From: Larimichthys crocea | Taxonomy: Eukaryota; Chordata; Actinopteri; Sciaenidae | Direction of reading: 5' to 3' | NCBI RefSeq assembly: GCF_000972845.2 | Contig: NC_040016.1 | Coordinates: 1,570,701-1,634,700, forward strand | Length of the DNA: 64,000 bases | In this document: positions 26,837-40,388 of the stretch, piece after piece | How positions within the stretch are numbered: position 1 is the stretch's first letter | How the letters are laid out: each line of letters begins with the position of its first letter | Program-made: the position numbers and the translations under genes | Notes under the pieces: generated by a model | What the model saw: only the letters and a program-made list of their open reading frames with translations | The model's database searches: none | What the model was told of the DNA's origin: nothing

Positions 26837-29245
26837 GAGCTGAAAGCACCTTTTTTTTAAAAATATATATACAAATATAAATATCAGCAGAGGAGAGGGG
26901 CCAAACATTCCCTTTGGCTGGACAACACTGTATATAGGAGAATGTATCTTCATCACCGGCCCCCTTTTTGTCGTTAAAGCCTGTGCCTGCAGAATACAGG
27001 GAATTAAATGAGATGTGTGAAGTAATGAACGTGGGCTGTTACAGACTTGTTGTTTTCAAGCAACTTTTTATTGTTTAAAATATGCTGTTCTTCGATGGAG
27101 GCGCCTGCTGGTAAAATCACTTTTGATGCCATTTCTCGGAATGAACATTCCACAGCGGAGAGTCGACGTAGTGTATAGTTTTTCATGACCTTTTCAAATC
27201 TCTTTCCACATGACGATTTATGAACGAGGAAGAGGATATCCCTTAATTGTACAAAATTTCAACCGGTGTAATTATCAGCACCAGCAGTTAGCCTCTTCAG
27301 TAGCAGTACCGGACTTTATTGAATGTACAAAAGACATTGATATCATTGGCCAGACTGCCCGTCATCCACTCCTCTCCCAGGATTAAAAGGAAGACATGAG
27401 TTTTGTTTTTTTTTCTACACACAGCGTATTTCTCTACAGTCGTGCAATTCAGATGATTTTTCAGAATTTAGTCTGTTACGCCACTACTTTCATCCCCCTT
27501 TTTTTTTTTTTTTCTCCATGGAGATGAGCAGCAGGGAAATTGATTGTACTGCAGCGAGCCTGACTGAATGACTCGCCTTGATGTGTCACCCCCACCCACC
27601 CTCACCTCCCCATCTTCCTGCCTTTTTTTTTTATAGCTAAGGGGATTCATCAGCCCTCGTGAATTGTCATCTCAACCACCCAATACATGGTCTCAAGTTA
27701 TACTTTTTCTTCCCCCAACCTATAATAGCGCGCCCTGTTTTCTGTGTGTTTTGCCAAATAAGACGCAGTTATGTCTGTTGTGATCAGTTGTGTACAGTTT
27801 TCAGGGATTGTTGTTGTTGAGGAGAAGGATGGCTGTGGATATAGGATGAAGGGGGAGAAGGTCACATTGGCTCTGTTACAGAAATCAATTTCAGTGGTGA
27901 GGTGAGCAGCTTGGTGGCCCCATGAAGCTCTTACCGCTCCTGACCTGAAACGTTACACTTGCTGTGAGACATGGCGCCTTTTAGCTTTTGTGGTGCAAAA
28001 ACACTTTAAATGTTGGATCCTCTGATTTAGAGGAAGTATATTAATTATCCTTATTTCCCTGATTTGATTTGGTCAATGTATTTCAAACCTGAATGTCTTA
28101 TTAGTGGAAAGATGAATTGATGTCTCTACAAGCAAATGTAGCCCATGTACTGAAATTTGTTGGGTTCTTTTTGTTTTGTTTTTGTTTTTTCTCAGGAGGG
28201 TAAAAGAGCATAATTCTCTTCTTTTTTTTCCATCAATGCTTTCCACCTGTGTTTAGAAATGGTTCCTATAGAATTTCTGCTCATTCATAAAGCTGTAGTT
28301 TCCATGAAACTGTCTTAGCATAACCACAATATATGGCTGACCGCCACCTGGATTCATTTACAGTAGCATCATGTGGAAAAGTTCCTATGTGAATATTACC
28401 GTAGCAGAATTGTGAGGCGAATCTTCAATGCTGTCAAGTTTACCAGTGTCACTGAGCTGTGCATCGTTCAAACAGTTTAGTATGTGCAAAGAGACGACAG
28501 GACGAGAGAGTCTGATGTCGGGCCACAGTACTTCTGAGCGCCCTCAAAAAAACTTAATGGCAGATGTGGAAACTCCAACTCTCTTCTTGTATTTCCACTT
28601 ATTTTTGTTTAGTCTTTCCTCACAGTCAGTTCTGCTCTATGGAGGATCTGTCTTTTTGTTTTTTTTTCTGTTACAGGTACTCACTAGACTGAGCATTTAT
28701 ACCTCAATTTACACAGGTCATGTCAGGCTTGGGTCATATGTAGAATACTAAGTATTAAAGTAATATTTTTATTGTTCATAATACATCATGTCACTGTGAC
28801 AACACCTTATCGGTTATAATACTGGAAGTGGCTGGCTTACGATTAGGCAGGCAGGTATTTTCTTTTTCTTTTTTAATAGCAGGTTTATATGTGATTTTTA
28901 GATGCAAAATGCCGCTCCAATCAGATCAGACAATGTGATGATGCATGTAAATATTTTCAAGGTATGTTCTCTTTTTTTGTTTTGTATTGGCATGAACTTT
29001 ATCTCAAACTGTAGTTTCTTTCCAGCCAAATGCATTCAAAAATGTTTTTTCAAGTTCATGTTGTGAATCATGACTGACCTTTGGCAGTATGACTGGCTGC
29101 TGTGCCTTAAACCTACGACTGAGGGATAATGTCCCTTTTTTATATTAAAAACTTCTCAATAGTCTGTGCAATATATGCCTTAAACTTTAAATGTGTGTTT
29201 TGTATAAGCATTTCAAAGAAATAAAAGTTCAGTTTTTCATAAACA
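26837..29245 (+). other. tgif2: 3' UTR of the TGIF gene
   Basis: Non-coding, T-rich sequence between the stop and the first canonical AATAAA at 29220-29225; a second AATAAA at 29724-29729 could extend it. No exon-like or repeat structure of note. Confidence 0.5.
29220..29225 (+). terminator. tgif2: Candidate poly(A) signal of the TGIF gene
   Basis: AATAAA in the presumed 3' UTR, followed by T-rich sequence. The alternative at 29724-29729 lies only about 390 bases from the myl9 poly(A) signal on the other strand. Confidence 0.45.
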
Positions 29246-30116
29246 CTATTTCTTAGTCTTTTGTTGCCTGTAAAAGTCATTTTGTGAGAAGTCAGCGTAA
29301 GCTCAAAGACATGAAAACATGTTTTCTCAATAACCCTCTTAGAATATGTCCTTTCTTTCCATGGAAGACATTTTGACTTGACGTCCTGGTGTTGTGTATG
29401 CAGGTTCACTGTAATGATTTACTAGGACACTTTAATAGCATAGTGCCTACAACATTTATAACACCAGAAGATTGGTGATTTGTGTGCTGGCTGTGAAGTA
29501 AAGCCTATGCAGAAGGTACAATAATTAACATTTTAACAGTTTACAGTCTCTATAACTAATTATCTTGTTTGACAACTATACTGACTTTGAATTTCCTATT
29601 CTTACATATTCAAATTATATTAAGGCTTAAAGTTTCGCATAATTAAGATTGTGGCTGCTTTGTTTGACAGGTAGGTGCCATTACAGCTGTTTTTTTTTGT
29701 TTGTTTTGTTTTTGGTCACTGTCAATAAAATGTGATCAAACTACACCAAAAAAGCAAACGAGTTTAAAACTTAGCAGTGTTTTCTGTTGTGGTTGTTTTT
29801 CCCTCCCAACTTTAACAAAAAATATTGGTAATGTGTTTTCCTGACGCATCAAAATGTCTTCTTGTAACATTTGACTCCTTGTATTAGTAAACATTTAGTT
29901 ACCTCATATGTAAAGTTATATAGTGTTTAAACTAGTGTCCTTTGGTGTTACAGGACAAAGTGCAAAAGCATCCAGTAAACTGATGATGATTTAAGTATTA
30001 ATCATGCACATAAAATAAGTCAGAGACCTTTGTTTGAAAGAAATAGCGCAATAAGTTAAAAACACCCCAACACACATAAATACTTTTTACACGTTTAACA
30101 GCATGAATAAACTTAG

Positions 30117-30122
30117 TTTATT
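30117..30122 (-). terminator. myl9: Poly(A) signal of myl9
   Basis: TTTATT on the plus strand reads AATAAA on the minus strand, about 710 bases downstream of the myl9 stop. The gene therefore converges on the TGIF gene. Confidence 0.55.
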
Positions 30123-30830
30123 TGCCTGAGCAATTTCAAGACTGAATTCCTTCTACAACACCTGATCCTTCAACAAATACAGACAACCAGCTGATGTGAG
30201 TGTAGACTAAAAGATCTTGAAACCATTTAATCAAGTGAAAGACTCGTCACTTTTAATAAACACAATTAGAATGATTTTTTAAAAATCCATTTCCAACATA
30301 CAGGGGTACAAATATTACAGATAAGGAGACTTTTTGCAGTGCTTGCTGAGTGTGATGGCTAATTGGCAGGAAGAGGTAAACATTGCTGGTACTGTATGAA
30401 GCACTGAATGTGACAGTCCAAAAGTTAAAAAAAAAAAAAAAAAAACACGTACACATATACATGATGTTTGATGCATCTCAAAAGTCCAACCAGGTTCCCT
30501 GCAACGATATATAAAGGTCAGAATGCCCGCAGTAAAAGCTGCTGAGGCTGCAGTAGACTTGAAGCTATGCGATGCAAATACACCTGTCTTTCCCTTCAAT
30601 GACGATTCTAGTTGCGAAATATTTCTGTGGAGCCCAAATGAATCCCAAGTTCCTACCTTTCATAAACACGTGTAGATCAAAATAAATGGCCACTTCTGGC
30701 CTTTTATAAAACATTTGAATATATTCTTACCATTTAATTTCTCAAACTAACAGACCTTAAAGGTAAGAACTGGGGACTGATTTGTGGTGCAATATGTGTG
30801 CGGGGGACCAGAGGCAGTCGGTTTCTTCCT

Positions 30831-31562
<732 letters not shown>

Positions 31563-33161
31563 TCAAAAGGCATGATTCATGGATTACATTGTAGTAATGC
31601 TGTACCATCAACGGTAGCATGGCTTGGGTTTATTGCTGGTTAAAACAGCTTGACATGAATAAAGATCTCTGCATCTGTTTGAGAAGAGCAGGCTAAAACT
31701 GGAGCACTGCATCCATGTAGCTCCTTCATATTTTTTCTTTTTCCCCAGAGCAGGAGAATCTTCTCCTTTGGCTTTCTCTAGAGAGAATCACACTCTCTCT
31801 AAATGTCGGGTACAGTGATGGGTGTGAAAATGGCATGTCTCCACAGCTAACTTGAGATCCTTCCACAATTAGACCTGTCACTCATGTTCAGGTCTAACAG
31901 AGATTTGTCATGCTTATATGTGTATGTGTGATTGTCTTATACCCAGGGGGCAGCAGCAGGTGAATGTGGCTGATGAGTCACATATGAGAAATGACATCAT
32001 ATCCTGAGAGACGCAGAGGTGATGTGAATACTGTACGTGGCACTAACTCCCACAATAAGATCATTTACTCAAATGAATTCTGTCAACAATATTTGACTTC
32101 AGTAGAATATTATGACGATGAAATTTATGACTAGAAATTATGACTTAATTGCATCCTCCTCAGCCCAAGACCAAAAAGCTGTAACAAGAGATCCTAAAGT
32201 GTTAATCATGTTCAGAAAGTCTCTCAAATGTCAGCATATAGCAACTAAAATTCCCTCAAATAAATACAGCCGTATTAACCAGATTACAGATACATATGTT
32301 ATTCTGGATTAAAGATGAATAATGCCGATCACCAGTGCTCTTAATTAATTAATTAATGTAATGTTGGTACTTAAAATTAAGGTATTCCTAATTGCTTCAA
32401 AAGAGGACCAAAATTCCCATGACCGCATCTCTATTGGAAAAAAGAAAAAAAAAAAACTCACATAAGTAGGCTGTTTATCTTATGGTAGAACATATATACA
32501 TAAATATAATACACAGAAGAATAAATGGGTTTTTACTGTCCTATATTCACCAAAATATGTTTCTCCAACACATACACCGTCTGTCATCATACCTAATGAG
32601 CTGGAATAATCCCAAAGTTTGTGTCTTGTGTCTCTGTTGCTTGTCTGATTCACACAGGCCTCACAGTGAAATTCATGAAGGCGGAGTTGAGCAGCTTTGC
32701 CTATCGCTTTATCTTTTTCTGTTCAGTATATAGGCATTTCTTCTTCTGTTGAGCTCTATACAAATGAATGCTACTGTACCACTATGGCAGAATTATAACT
32801 TTTATTGTCAATGCAAATTATTATGACTAACCTAGGTTCTGTGACTGTCCAGAGTTTATAGTCTTGCTGAATAATTTGACGTAGCGTTTACATGAAGACA
32901 CTATATCCAAAAATGGACCTGTATGTATAACGTTTATAGGAAGGGAATTCATTTACTTGAGTGCCAAACAAAACATGTCAGCGAAGATGTAGTTAACTTG
33001 CCCTCAATACCACACACACACACACACTGTTTTGATCCTTCCTTTTCTTTCATGCACACACATGTTGGATCAGTCTTTTCTTTTCATTTGACTACTGTTT
33101 GGCTACATCTGTCCTCTCATGTGCCAGAAAAATGAAAGAAATCTGGGAGGTGTGTGGTTGA

Positions 33162-33162
<1 letters not shown>

Positions 33163-33204
<42 letters not shown>
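33163..33204. repeat. (TG)21 microsatellite
   Basis: Perfect dinucleotide run in the myl9 first intron; a likely polymorphic marker. Confidence 0.95.
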
Positions 33205-33208
<4 letters not shown>

Positions 33209-33900
33209 TTTGTGTTGTTGGCCCAAAGCCCTTCCATTCTCCATCTCAGTGTCGCTGAGGAAGCTGGAAACAAAACGGCGTCTAGCTCCAATTTAAGCTT
33301 TCAAAAACAGAGGAATTCCTCAATCTGATTAAGGCCTAGACAGTAAAGTCTTTTCACAGTATACCATATTTATATTATGCAGACATTTGCAGCAATTTAC
33401 ACTGCAATCGTGTGACTGAGGAGAATTTGGTTGGGGCTCAAATGAAGTGGCTCCGATGTAAACAGACCAATTTTAGGCCCTGGAGTTTAGTTATCTGTTG
33501 GTCTGGCTCCAGTGATACAGTAGGGTATTGTCTCCTGAGAGGTGCTGATTGGTGTTTAACTCTTCTCCTGTTTCAAGCAATCAATAAGACTTTGACTGGT
33601 GGGATAATTACACAACTTCAAAGTGCAAGAATAGAAATCTTGATTTCAAGTCCAGCTCAGCTTGGTGCTGTAGAAACAGCTACCGATTTCCTGCATTATG
33701 TAGAGAATGATTCAACAATGATTCACAAAGAGAGGCAGTGGACAACTATTTCTGAGCTGAGCAACGTAAGCGTTTGTGTGACGTGCATCAGCTTGGCTTG
33801 TTCTGACTATTTGTATTTGTTCTCTGTCCACCACTGCTCCTCTGTGCAGCCTTTTATCCACTGGGATGACAAAGCTCCTCTGTTCCTTCGTCCAGGAAGA

Positions 33901-33928
33901 ACACACACACACACACACACACACACAC
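33901..33928. repeat. (AC)14 microsatellite
   Basis: Perfect dinucleotide run in the myl9 first intron. Confidence 0.95.
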
Positions 33929-34084
33929 TTTGATATCACCAAACAAGTCAGGCTGTCATCCCCTCACCCAAACTCCAGGTTGCGTAGGTCACCACTACTC
34001 AAGTGAAGACTAACGGTCAGGAATTCCAAAAACAAACACACCAAAGTGGAACTTAAGCTCTTATCGCCTGTAAAGAGACGTCAG

Positions 34085-34086
<2 letters not shown>

Positions 34087-34120
<34 letters not shown>
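34087..34120. repeat. (GT)17 microsatellite
   Basis: Perfect dinucleotide run in the myl9 first intron, about 360 bases from the candidate first exon. Confidence 0.95.
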
Positions 34121-34125
<5 letters not shown>

Positions 34126-34478
34126 TGAGATATAAATGGGTCAGCTGCATTCAGAAATTCCTCTGTCTAATGTGCCGTAGTGATGAGATGGAAGTAAACA
34201 CACACATACACTACTTTTATACTGCATACACAAACATATACTAAGGTGAGCATCCTATGTAGGTGTCTTTCCACTGATTAACAGATGAAAAAGCTCTATT
34301 GTAGCTGATCTGGTAACTTTAATCAAAGATCTACTTCTGTAACTTTATCCTCCACTTCTCTCTCAGCACTGACAGTTGAGCATTGTATCACTGAAGTTTA
34401 GAGATTACACTTTCAGTCCTTTCAAAACACATTTACACTATGTATAATCCAGTGGTAATAAACAGCTTTCTTTCTCAC

Positions 34479-34555
34479 CTTGGCTTCAGGTGGGAATATT
34501 TGGAAGTCCCTTCAAACTCCTTTTGTCTGGGTCCGACACAGCAGTGCGAAAGGGA
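34479..34555 (-). other. myl9: Candidate non-coding first exon of myl9
   Basis: Read on the minus strand, a strong 5' splice site GCCAAG|GTGAGA has its exon side ending at 34479. About 100 bases upstream lies TTTAAA (34582-34587), a TATA-like box, so a start near 34555 is plausible. The exon would splice to the acceptor at 31552. The exact start is inferred. Confidence 0.45.
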
Positions 34556-34579
34556 AGCAGGCAGTCCTACTGAAAAGTT

Positions 34580-34935
34580 TGTTTAAAGAATCAGACTCCC
34601 GGTGGGTCCCTCCCCTTTCTGCCCCAACCAATGGAGAGGCCGTCCTGTCCCGTACAAAGACATCTCAGGCCAGGCCATTTCTCCATACAAGGCAAAAGAA
34701 TGCACAGGCTGAAGCTTGCTACTGCCACAGACGCTGCTCGGGATGTTTGGGAAAAAGGCAGAAATGACAGGAACTACGATAAGGCTGCCTTATTTAGAGA
34801 AAAGGGCCTAAACATTTAGAGCAGGCTGTGTATGGTGGAGTGTGGAAACATTGGGGAGAGAGTTGTGAGCAGATGCAGAGCAGTTCTGAAAGCCAGTGTT
34901 TCTGTTGTAAGAGTATGGGTTTCCTTAAATAGGCA
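34580..34935 (-). promoter_or_regulatory. myl9: Candidate myl9 promoter with CArG-like boxes
   Basis: Upstream of the candidate first exon, read on the minus strand: TTTAAA at 34582-34587, a G-rich Sp1-like stretch near 34.61 kb, an ATTGG box (34628-34632), and three near-consensus CArG elements: CCTTGTATGG (34683-34692), CTAAATAAGG (34788-34797) and CTATTTAAGG (34924-34933). Each deviates from CC(A/T)6GG at one base. SRF/myocardin control through CArG boxes is established for smooth-muscle contractile genes. Confidence 0.45.
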
Positions 34936-36940
34936 CTTTGTCTGGCCATCACTGGGGCCTTGAACATGGAGGGAACACCTTGAATTATGTCATGGTGGTA
35001 ACATCTGTTTTGTGGCTGCGTACTCTTTTTCTCATCATGTTTAATTACAGAAGCACTAACTGTAAAAAAAAAAAAAACCTACTTGGCCGTTATTCAGTGT
35101 AAAGAAATATGCCCTGACACCCTTTGGCAGCTCTTTACTCTGACAAACTCGTTTTCACTTTGAGTGTTTTTCTTTCAAGATATTGTTATGATATAATCGA
35201 CTCGCCTAGGCAGAATTAATTCATGTGCAACATCCTCATCTCCTTAATTAGGCACTGCATAATGTAGACTGTAGTGCTTGTAATGTGTGCCTTTTTTGGA
35301 TTGGAGATCTCACATTGCAAATTATATATATTTTTTAGCAATCCCTTACCATTTTATTCTTTTTTTTCAGTATATGAGTTTACATCAAATATCTCAACAT
35401 GTCTTTATTTAATTGTAAAAAAAAAAAAAAAAAACCATTTATTATTTTTATTGTTGCTGTAATGACCATGATAAACTTTTGGTACAAGTGCCCAAGCTTC
35501 TGCATATTGAACATTTGAATTACATATCACATCTCTATCATATCTTTTCGCTTGTGTCTGTTATTCCTCTCTCTAGTGTGCATTCTAGGAATATCTATAC
35601 ATTTATTGTATCATTTAAACAGCACATAATCTGTTTTCATTTGTTTTTAATATGTTCAATGCAGCAGATTCACATTTGAATGAAATTCAGAGTAGTGAGA
35701 GTAGAATACTGGTTATATAAAAATACATACACCAAAGAAAGGAGGCGTCTCTGTTTAATGATTCTCTGTGCTGGTGAAGTGATGCCCTCTGCTGGGCCAC
35801 ACTAGTTACCATTCCTGAAATACTGAAAACTCTTCAATGAACCATAGCAAGGATAAAAATAACATGGGAAGGCTGTGAAAGTTGGGTCCGGCTGTATGCA
35901 CAAGCTGTGAGGCAGACATATGGTGGATAAGCAAATACTTTTTGCAGTTCATCATATGCTCATACAGGAAATATCTCACAGTCTCTCCGAAATATAAAAA
36001 TAGCCTCACCACAATTATCACTTGCTGTCTGTGATTTATTTTCTAAGTTGGTCACACAGTTAACTTATGCTTTCAGTTGATATTTCCCTGCTAGCCTAGT
36101 CATGAACTTCTGAATATAGGAAACTTCTTTTTTAATATGAAGCATTAACTGTAACTCTGAAATGTATTTTTCAGTGGCACGATTTTATGAAAACTACTTT
36201 TATTGCAGACTACAAGTACATAGCTATTTTCCTCCCTGCACATTCAGGATCAAACTGTGCAAACTCCTATAACAGCAAGCTCTTGAATATAGTCCACTTC
36301 ATAATAGTAGCAGCATTATGATGCCTCTTTAGATCTTTACAGTATATACACAGCTTCATGTTCTGTGGACCCATATTGTGTTTAAAAGTGTCTTCATGTA
36401 TTACCTCAGGAGCTCCTGTACACCGTCCCAGTCTCTTTTACTAACTGAGGTTAAAAACAGTTTTCACACAGTGACCAGTGAGGATCCAGAGATGGTGAAT
36501 GTAAGAATTTGAATTTCTTTATTTGAAACGAGACAATGTGCAAAGAACATTAACCTTATATATAAAACACGGAACGATAATTATACTAGATTTGATGATG
36601 TCCATGTTTGTGTAAGTTATACAGAGGTGTATTTAGTGATATAGGATTAGATTATAGTGTCACGTGGGTTTTGTCTTTTCTTGATAGACTGGGAGACTTT
36701 GAGTTCAACTTTACACATGGTTTCCAGGGTTTTGTAACTGATTTGTTTTAGTTTAACTAACAGCCTCTGTTCACTGAGATAGTGCCAATCAACACCTAAA
36801 ATCGACGTTTGCCAGTAAGAGACCACATGTTAATGAAATATTCATAGATGTTATTAATTGTGAAATATTACCTGTTTATTCCTTATCTTGCATAACGATG
36901 ACACGTTAGAAAAATAAGACATTTACGCATGATTGAAGGC
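34936..36940. other. Intergenic region between divergent myl9 and lipin genes
   Basis: About 2 kb of AT-rich sequence separating two head-to-head promoters. A strong reverse-orientation CTCF-type motif lies at 35781-35797. A-rich runs near 35.06 and 35.42 kb. No coding sequence recognised. Confidence 0.55.
35781..35797 (-). promoter_or_regulatory. CTCF-like motif, reverse orientation
   Basis: GCCCTCTGCTGGG on the plus strand is the reverse complement of a near-perfect CTCF core (CCCAGCAGAGGGC). Its place between two divergent promoters suits an insulator. Occupancy is untested. Confidence 0.45.
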
Positions 36941-36954
36941 TTTGTTTACAAAAT

Positions 36955-37097
36955 AACCCCAGAGGCGGGACTTGTCTTCTTTTCCAGCTCTCTCATTGGC
37001 TCCTGGAAGTGATTGACTGGCGTTTTGCGCAGGCGCAGCATACTAGGAAGCGTCCCGGATGGCAGCCGCGTCCACAGCCTGAAAAGTCCCACGGAAG
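36955..37097 (+). promoter_or_regulatory. lpin3: Lipin promoter and non-coding first exon
   Basis: GC-richer island with an ATTGG box (36995-36999) and an NRF1-type TGCGCAGGCGCA (37026-37037). It ends at a strong 5' splice site, GGAAG|GTAAGC, with the exon side at 37097. The next acceptor in phase with the coding sequence is at 40380, so exon 1 is non-coding. Confidence 0.6.
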
Positions 37098-37484
37098 GTA
37101 AGCAGCTGTCTTCACTCTCTCAGCATCCACGCAGAGACAATAAACCGGCTCTGAAACCTTTAGCAGTCGTGGAAGATGTTAAGTTATCACAGCTAGCACA
37201 GTCACGTCCATTTATAAGATAGTTTTACTCGTTTTTTACGTCGTTTTGAGACAAGTCGTGAAGATGTTCAACGCTGAATTTGGTCCAAACAAACAAATTG
37301 TTAATGAAGTTTTGGACCGTGAATTAAAGCCGCAGCTGACTCATTACAAATATGTGTATGTGGTTTATTAAACGTGTTTCTTTATTAGTGTTTGAAGCTC
37401 GGATATATAAGAGGCGTGGACAGTTTCAAAGGGTAACAATGGATTGCGCCATACGATGACAGGCAGAGATAACCTTTGCGGAAG

Positions 37485-37485
<1 letters not shown>

Positions 37486-37556
<71 letters not shown>
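37486..37556. repeat. (TG)35 microsatellite
   Basis: A 71-base perfect dinucleotide run in the first lipin intron, the longest TG tract in the window. Alternating purine-pyrimidine DNA can adopt Z-form. Confidence 0.95.
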
Positions 37557-37561
<5 letters not shown>

Positions 37562-40379
37562 CCGTCACCGGATCAAGTGACATGTAGCAACACATGGGTA
37601 ACTTCACTAAATAAAAATCACTGAGTGTTTAAATCACTGAGACCTCGGCAGACTTCTCCTGCAGCCCGAGGGACTGACTGTCTGTGGACTGTCTGCAGTG
37701 ATGGTGACACAGATGATGTCATGGTGTAATCAGTGTGTGTCAATGGTTGGTAAAAGTCAAGACTGGCTCTAGTTTGGGAAACAAGCACGTTTGGGAAAAG
37801 TGTTTGAATCTTGTGTGTTAACTAGAGCTGAAACAGTTGAATCAGCAACTGTGTTGAGACTCGATTAAAGCGTTTATTTAAACAAAAATGTCAAAGATCT
37901 TAGCTTATTCACCATTCATAAGGATTTTAAAAGCATTTTATATAATCTTAAAGTTAACCAGTTTAGGGTTGTTGTCAAATTGGGTTTTTCAAAAGTTGTT
38001 TTCACTGTTTTCTGACATGTCATAGACAAAACGATAAATTAAAAATAAAGAATAAAAAAAAAGGGATCTGCATAATTATATTACTGGTTATTCATCGCCA
38101 TAGTGTCAACGTCATCACTTTGAATTCCTCAGCGAGGGAAGCTTTATGCCGGCTTATAAGTGCATGTGCTCAACATACAAGAAGCAACATGCTGCTACAG
38201 ATGAAAACATTTAATCCTCGTACACCAGTGATTAACCCCCACCAGTCTTTCTCTCCAGTCACCCTTCTGTTGCCCTACATTTGGTCGTGACTCATTGCTA
38301 TTGTCTACTGCAGGCTTTTGTCCTTCCTGCTTTCTAACTACAGCTGACCCGGCAGTTTCAATTAAGTATCACACTAAATGAAATACAGTTACACAGAAGC
38401 CTGAATGGAAAGAGAAGGATGTAAATCATGATCAAAGGCCATGAGCTACACACTCATATTTGCATTTGTGCTGTTAGAGCAGTCGCATGTTTTTTTTTTA
38501 CTGCACAGCAAGCCTGATTAACATCGAGTGTCAGACTTTTGTCAGACACCGTTTTCCAACTTGGTCCTACCTCTCTGTTGAGCCCGTTTCCATTGGCAGC
38601 ACAGGCTGTGATATCCATCAGAATTTACATGTTATATGCTTCACTTCCTCCCAAGTCGGCCAGAGTTTTGAAGGATTTTCCAGTGTTGGCAGAGCGTGAC
38701 TGCCGAAGAGTCCCCCTCATCTTTGATGGCCCAGAGAGCTGTGGTCAAGCCCAGAAACTGTGTGATCGCTCAGTTCGTGTGTGTGCGTTTTCACGCCAAG
38801 CGTGTTTGAATAGCCTGTCCGAGCCTTTCAGAAACTGCTGGTCTGGCTGTCATGTGCAGTGCAAGTGGGGAAGTATGAATTCGGTGTGACAGGAGGGTGT
38901 ATGTATGTATGTGTGTGTGTGTGTGCTTGTGAAATTCTGTGGGATAGAGGAAGCATCGGTGTGTGACTGAATATACTGGGACTTTCACATGAATTGCTAT
39001 ATTTTGTGTCCTAGTTCAGACCAGAGAGGACCAGAGCGCTGTCATCTCTGATGACCGCTGATCGAGTGGAGCGTCCTATTCAGTTTAGCAGTTATAATAG
39101 ACTGCACAACCTTTTATTCTAAGTCTTGGCTGTCAAAGATAACAAAATGTAGCCTCACATCTACAGACAGATATGGGGCAGTTAGGTAGCCTTATCTTTG
39201 AGACGCAGCCGAGCATCCTGAGGAATGGAGTTGAGTTGGGTTATGGAAATGGAGGTAAACTTTCTTGAGACTGCTCCTGAGTTCCTGTGGGGGGAAAAGC
39301 CTGTGTAGTGGTGTCGTATGGCAGAAGGGAGGTCAAGGGAGCACAGCCTGGTTGGGAGGGGACATCTGCATCCTTCAATGTGGGTAAGACATCAGTATGG
39401 TAATGTGGATTATGGACAGGTTTGATTGAACTCATAATCCAGATATTAGTTGGATTGATCAGACCATATTAGTACTTTTGAGGCTCAGCTGAGTTGAGTT
39501 AACTCTTGTGATCCATTTGGTTACTAAGTTGTGTCCTCAAAACTCTTTTCCTTGAATCTTTCTTTAAAGGAGCACTATCTAGATATGACAGAGGCTCATA
39601 AGGCCAGTTGAGGTAACATACTTGTCTCTGCCATGTTGATGCAGGTGCAAAGTAGGCCAAATGTATTTCAGTTTTCAGTCGCCTTGGGCAACGTTTGACT
39701 TCTTTACTCACAAAAACTACTTGTTGGACATGTTCTGGCATGCTGAGGAGGAAACGACAGATAATGAGAATCAATGTATAAACTTTTGAAACTTTTTGAA
39801 AATTAGCTAGAATTTGTATTCTCTTTCATTTTATGGTGCGGACATTCAAAAATGTCACTTTTTGTCTAGAACTGCACCCAGTGAACCTCTTCACATAATC
39901 ATCATAGTGACAAACCTCTAGATTTCTGTCTTGAATCCTCCTTCCCAGCTGTTGAACATTAGCCCATCAGTCATGAAGATGATTCCAAAGGTCAGCGTGG
40001 TTTTGTCAAAACATTCAAGGGACATCCTTCAGTTGAGAGCTAATCTTAGTGGACAGATTTGAAGTTACTTGGCCTAAAACCCCCTAAATGTTTTTCTTGG
40101 TTCTTCTTTTCTGGCTATGAGAATAGTGGGTAAAATAATGCTTTGTTTGCTAAAAGACTGCTGGCTAATGTGCTGTATTTAGCATTTTAAGATATACGTG
40201 TATATACTTAATATCAAAGTCCTCTGGCTTTGTCAAATGGATTGCATTGTGAAAGAAAAGATAACATTTCAAACCGCAGCCAGCAGTAAACAGTGAATGC
40301 AAACACTTTTTGTTCCTGTGTCATGCCTTTTGGCCTCACTGTTCTCACTTCTTGTTTTTTTTTTTAAATTCATTTCCAG
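37557..40379 (+). other. lpin3: Remainder of first lipin intron
   Basis: AT-rich non-coding sequence between the TG tract and the first coding exon. Minor TGTA/TG runs near 38.9 kb. No other gene recognised. Confidence 0.6.
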
Positions 40380-40388
40380 ACCCAAACC

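Noticed and set aside
33412..33933. 173-codon open frame in the myl9 first intron
   Set aside because: Ends by reading through a CA microsatellite into HTHTHT and has no domain or codon signature.
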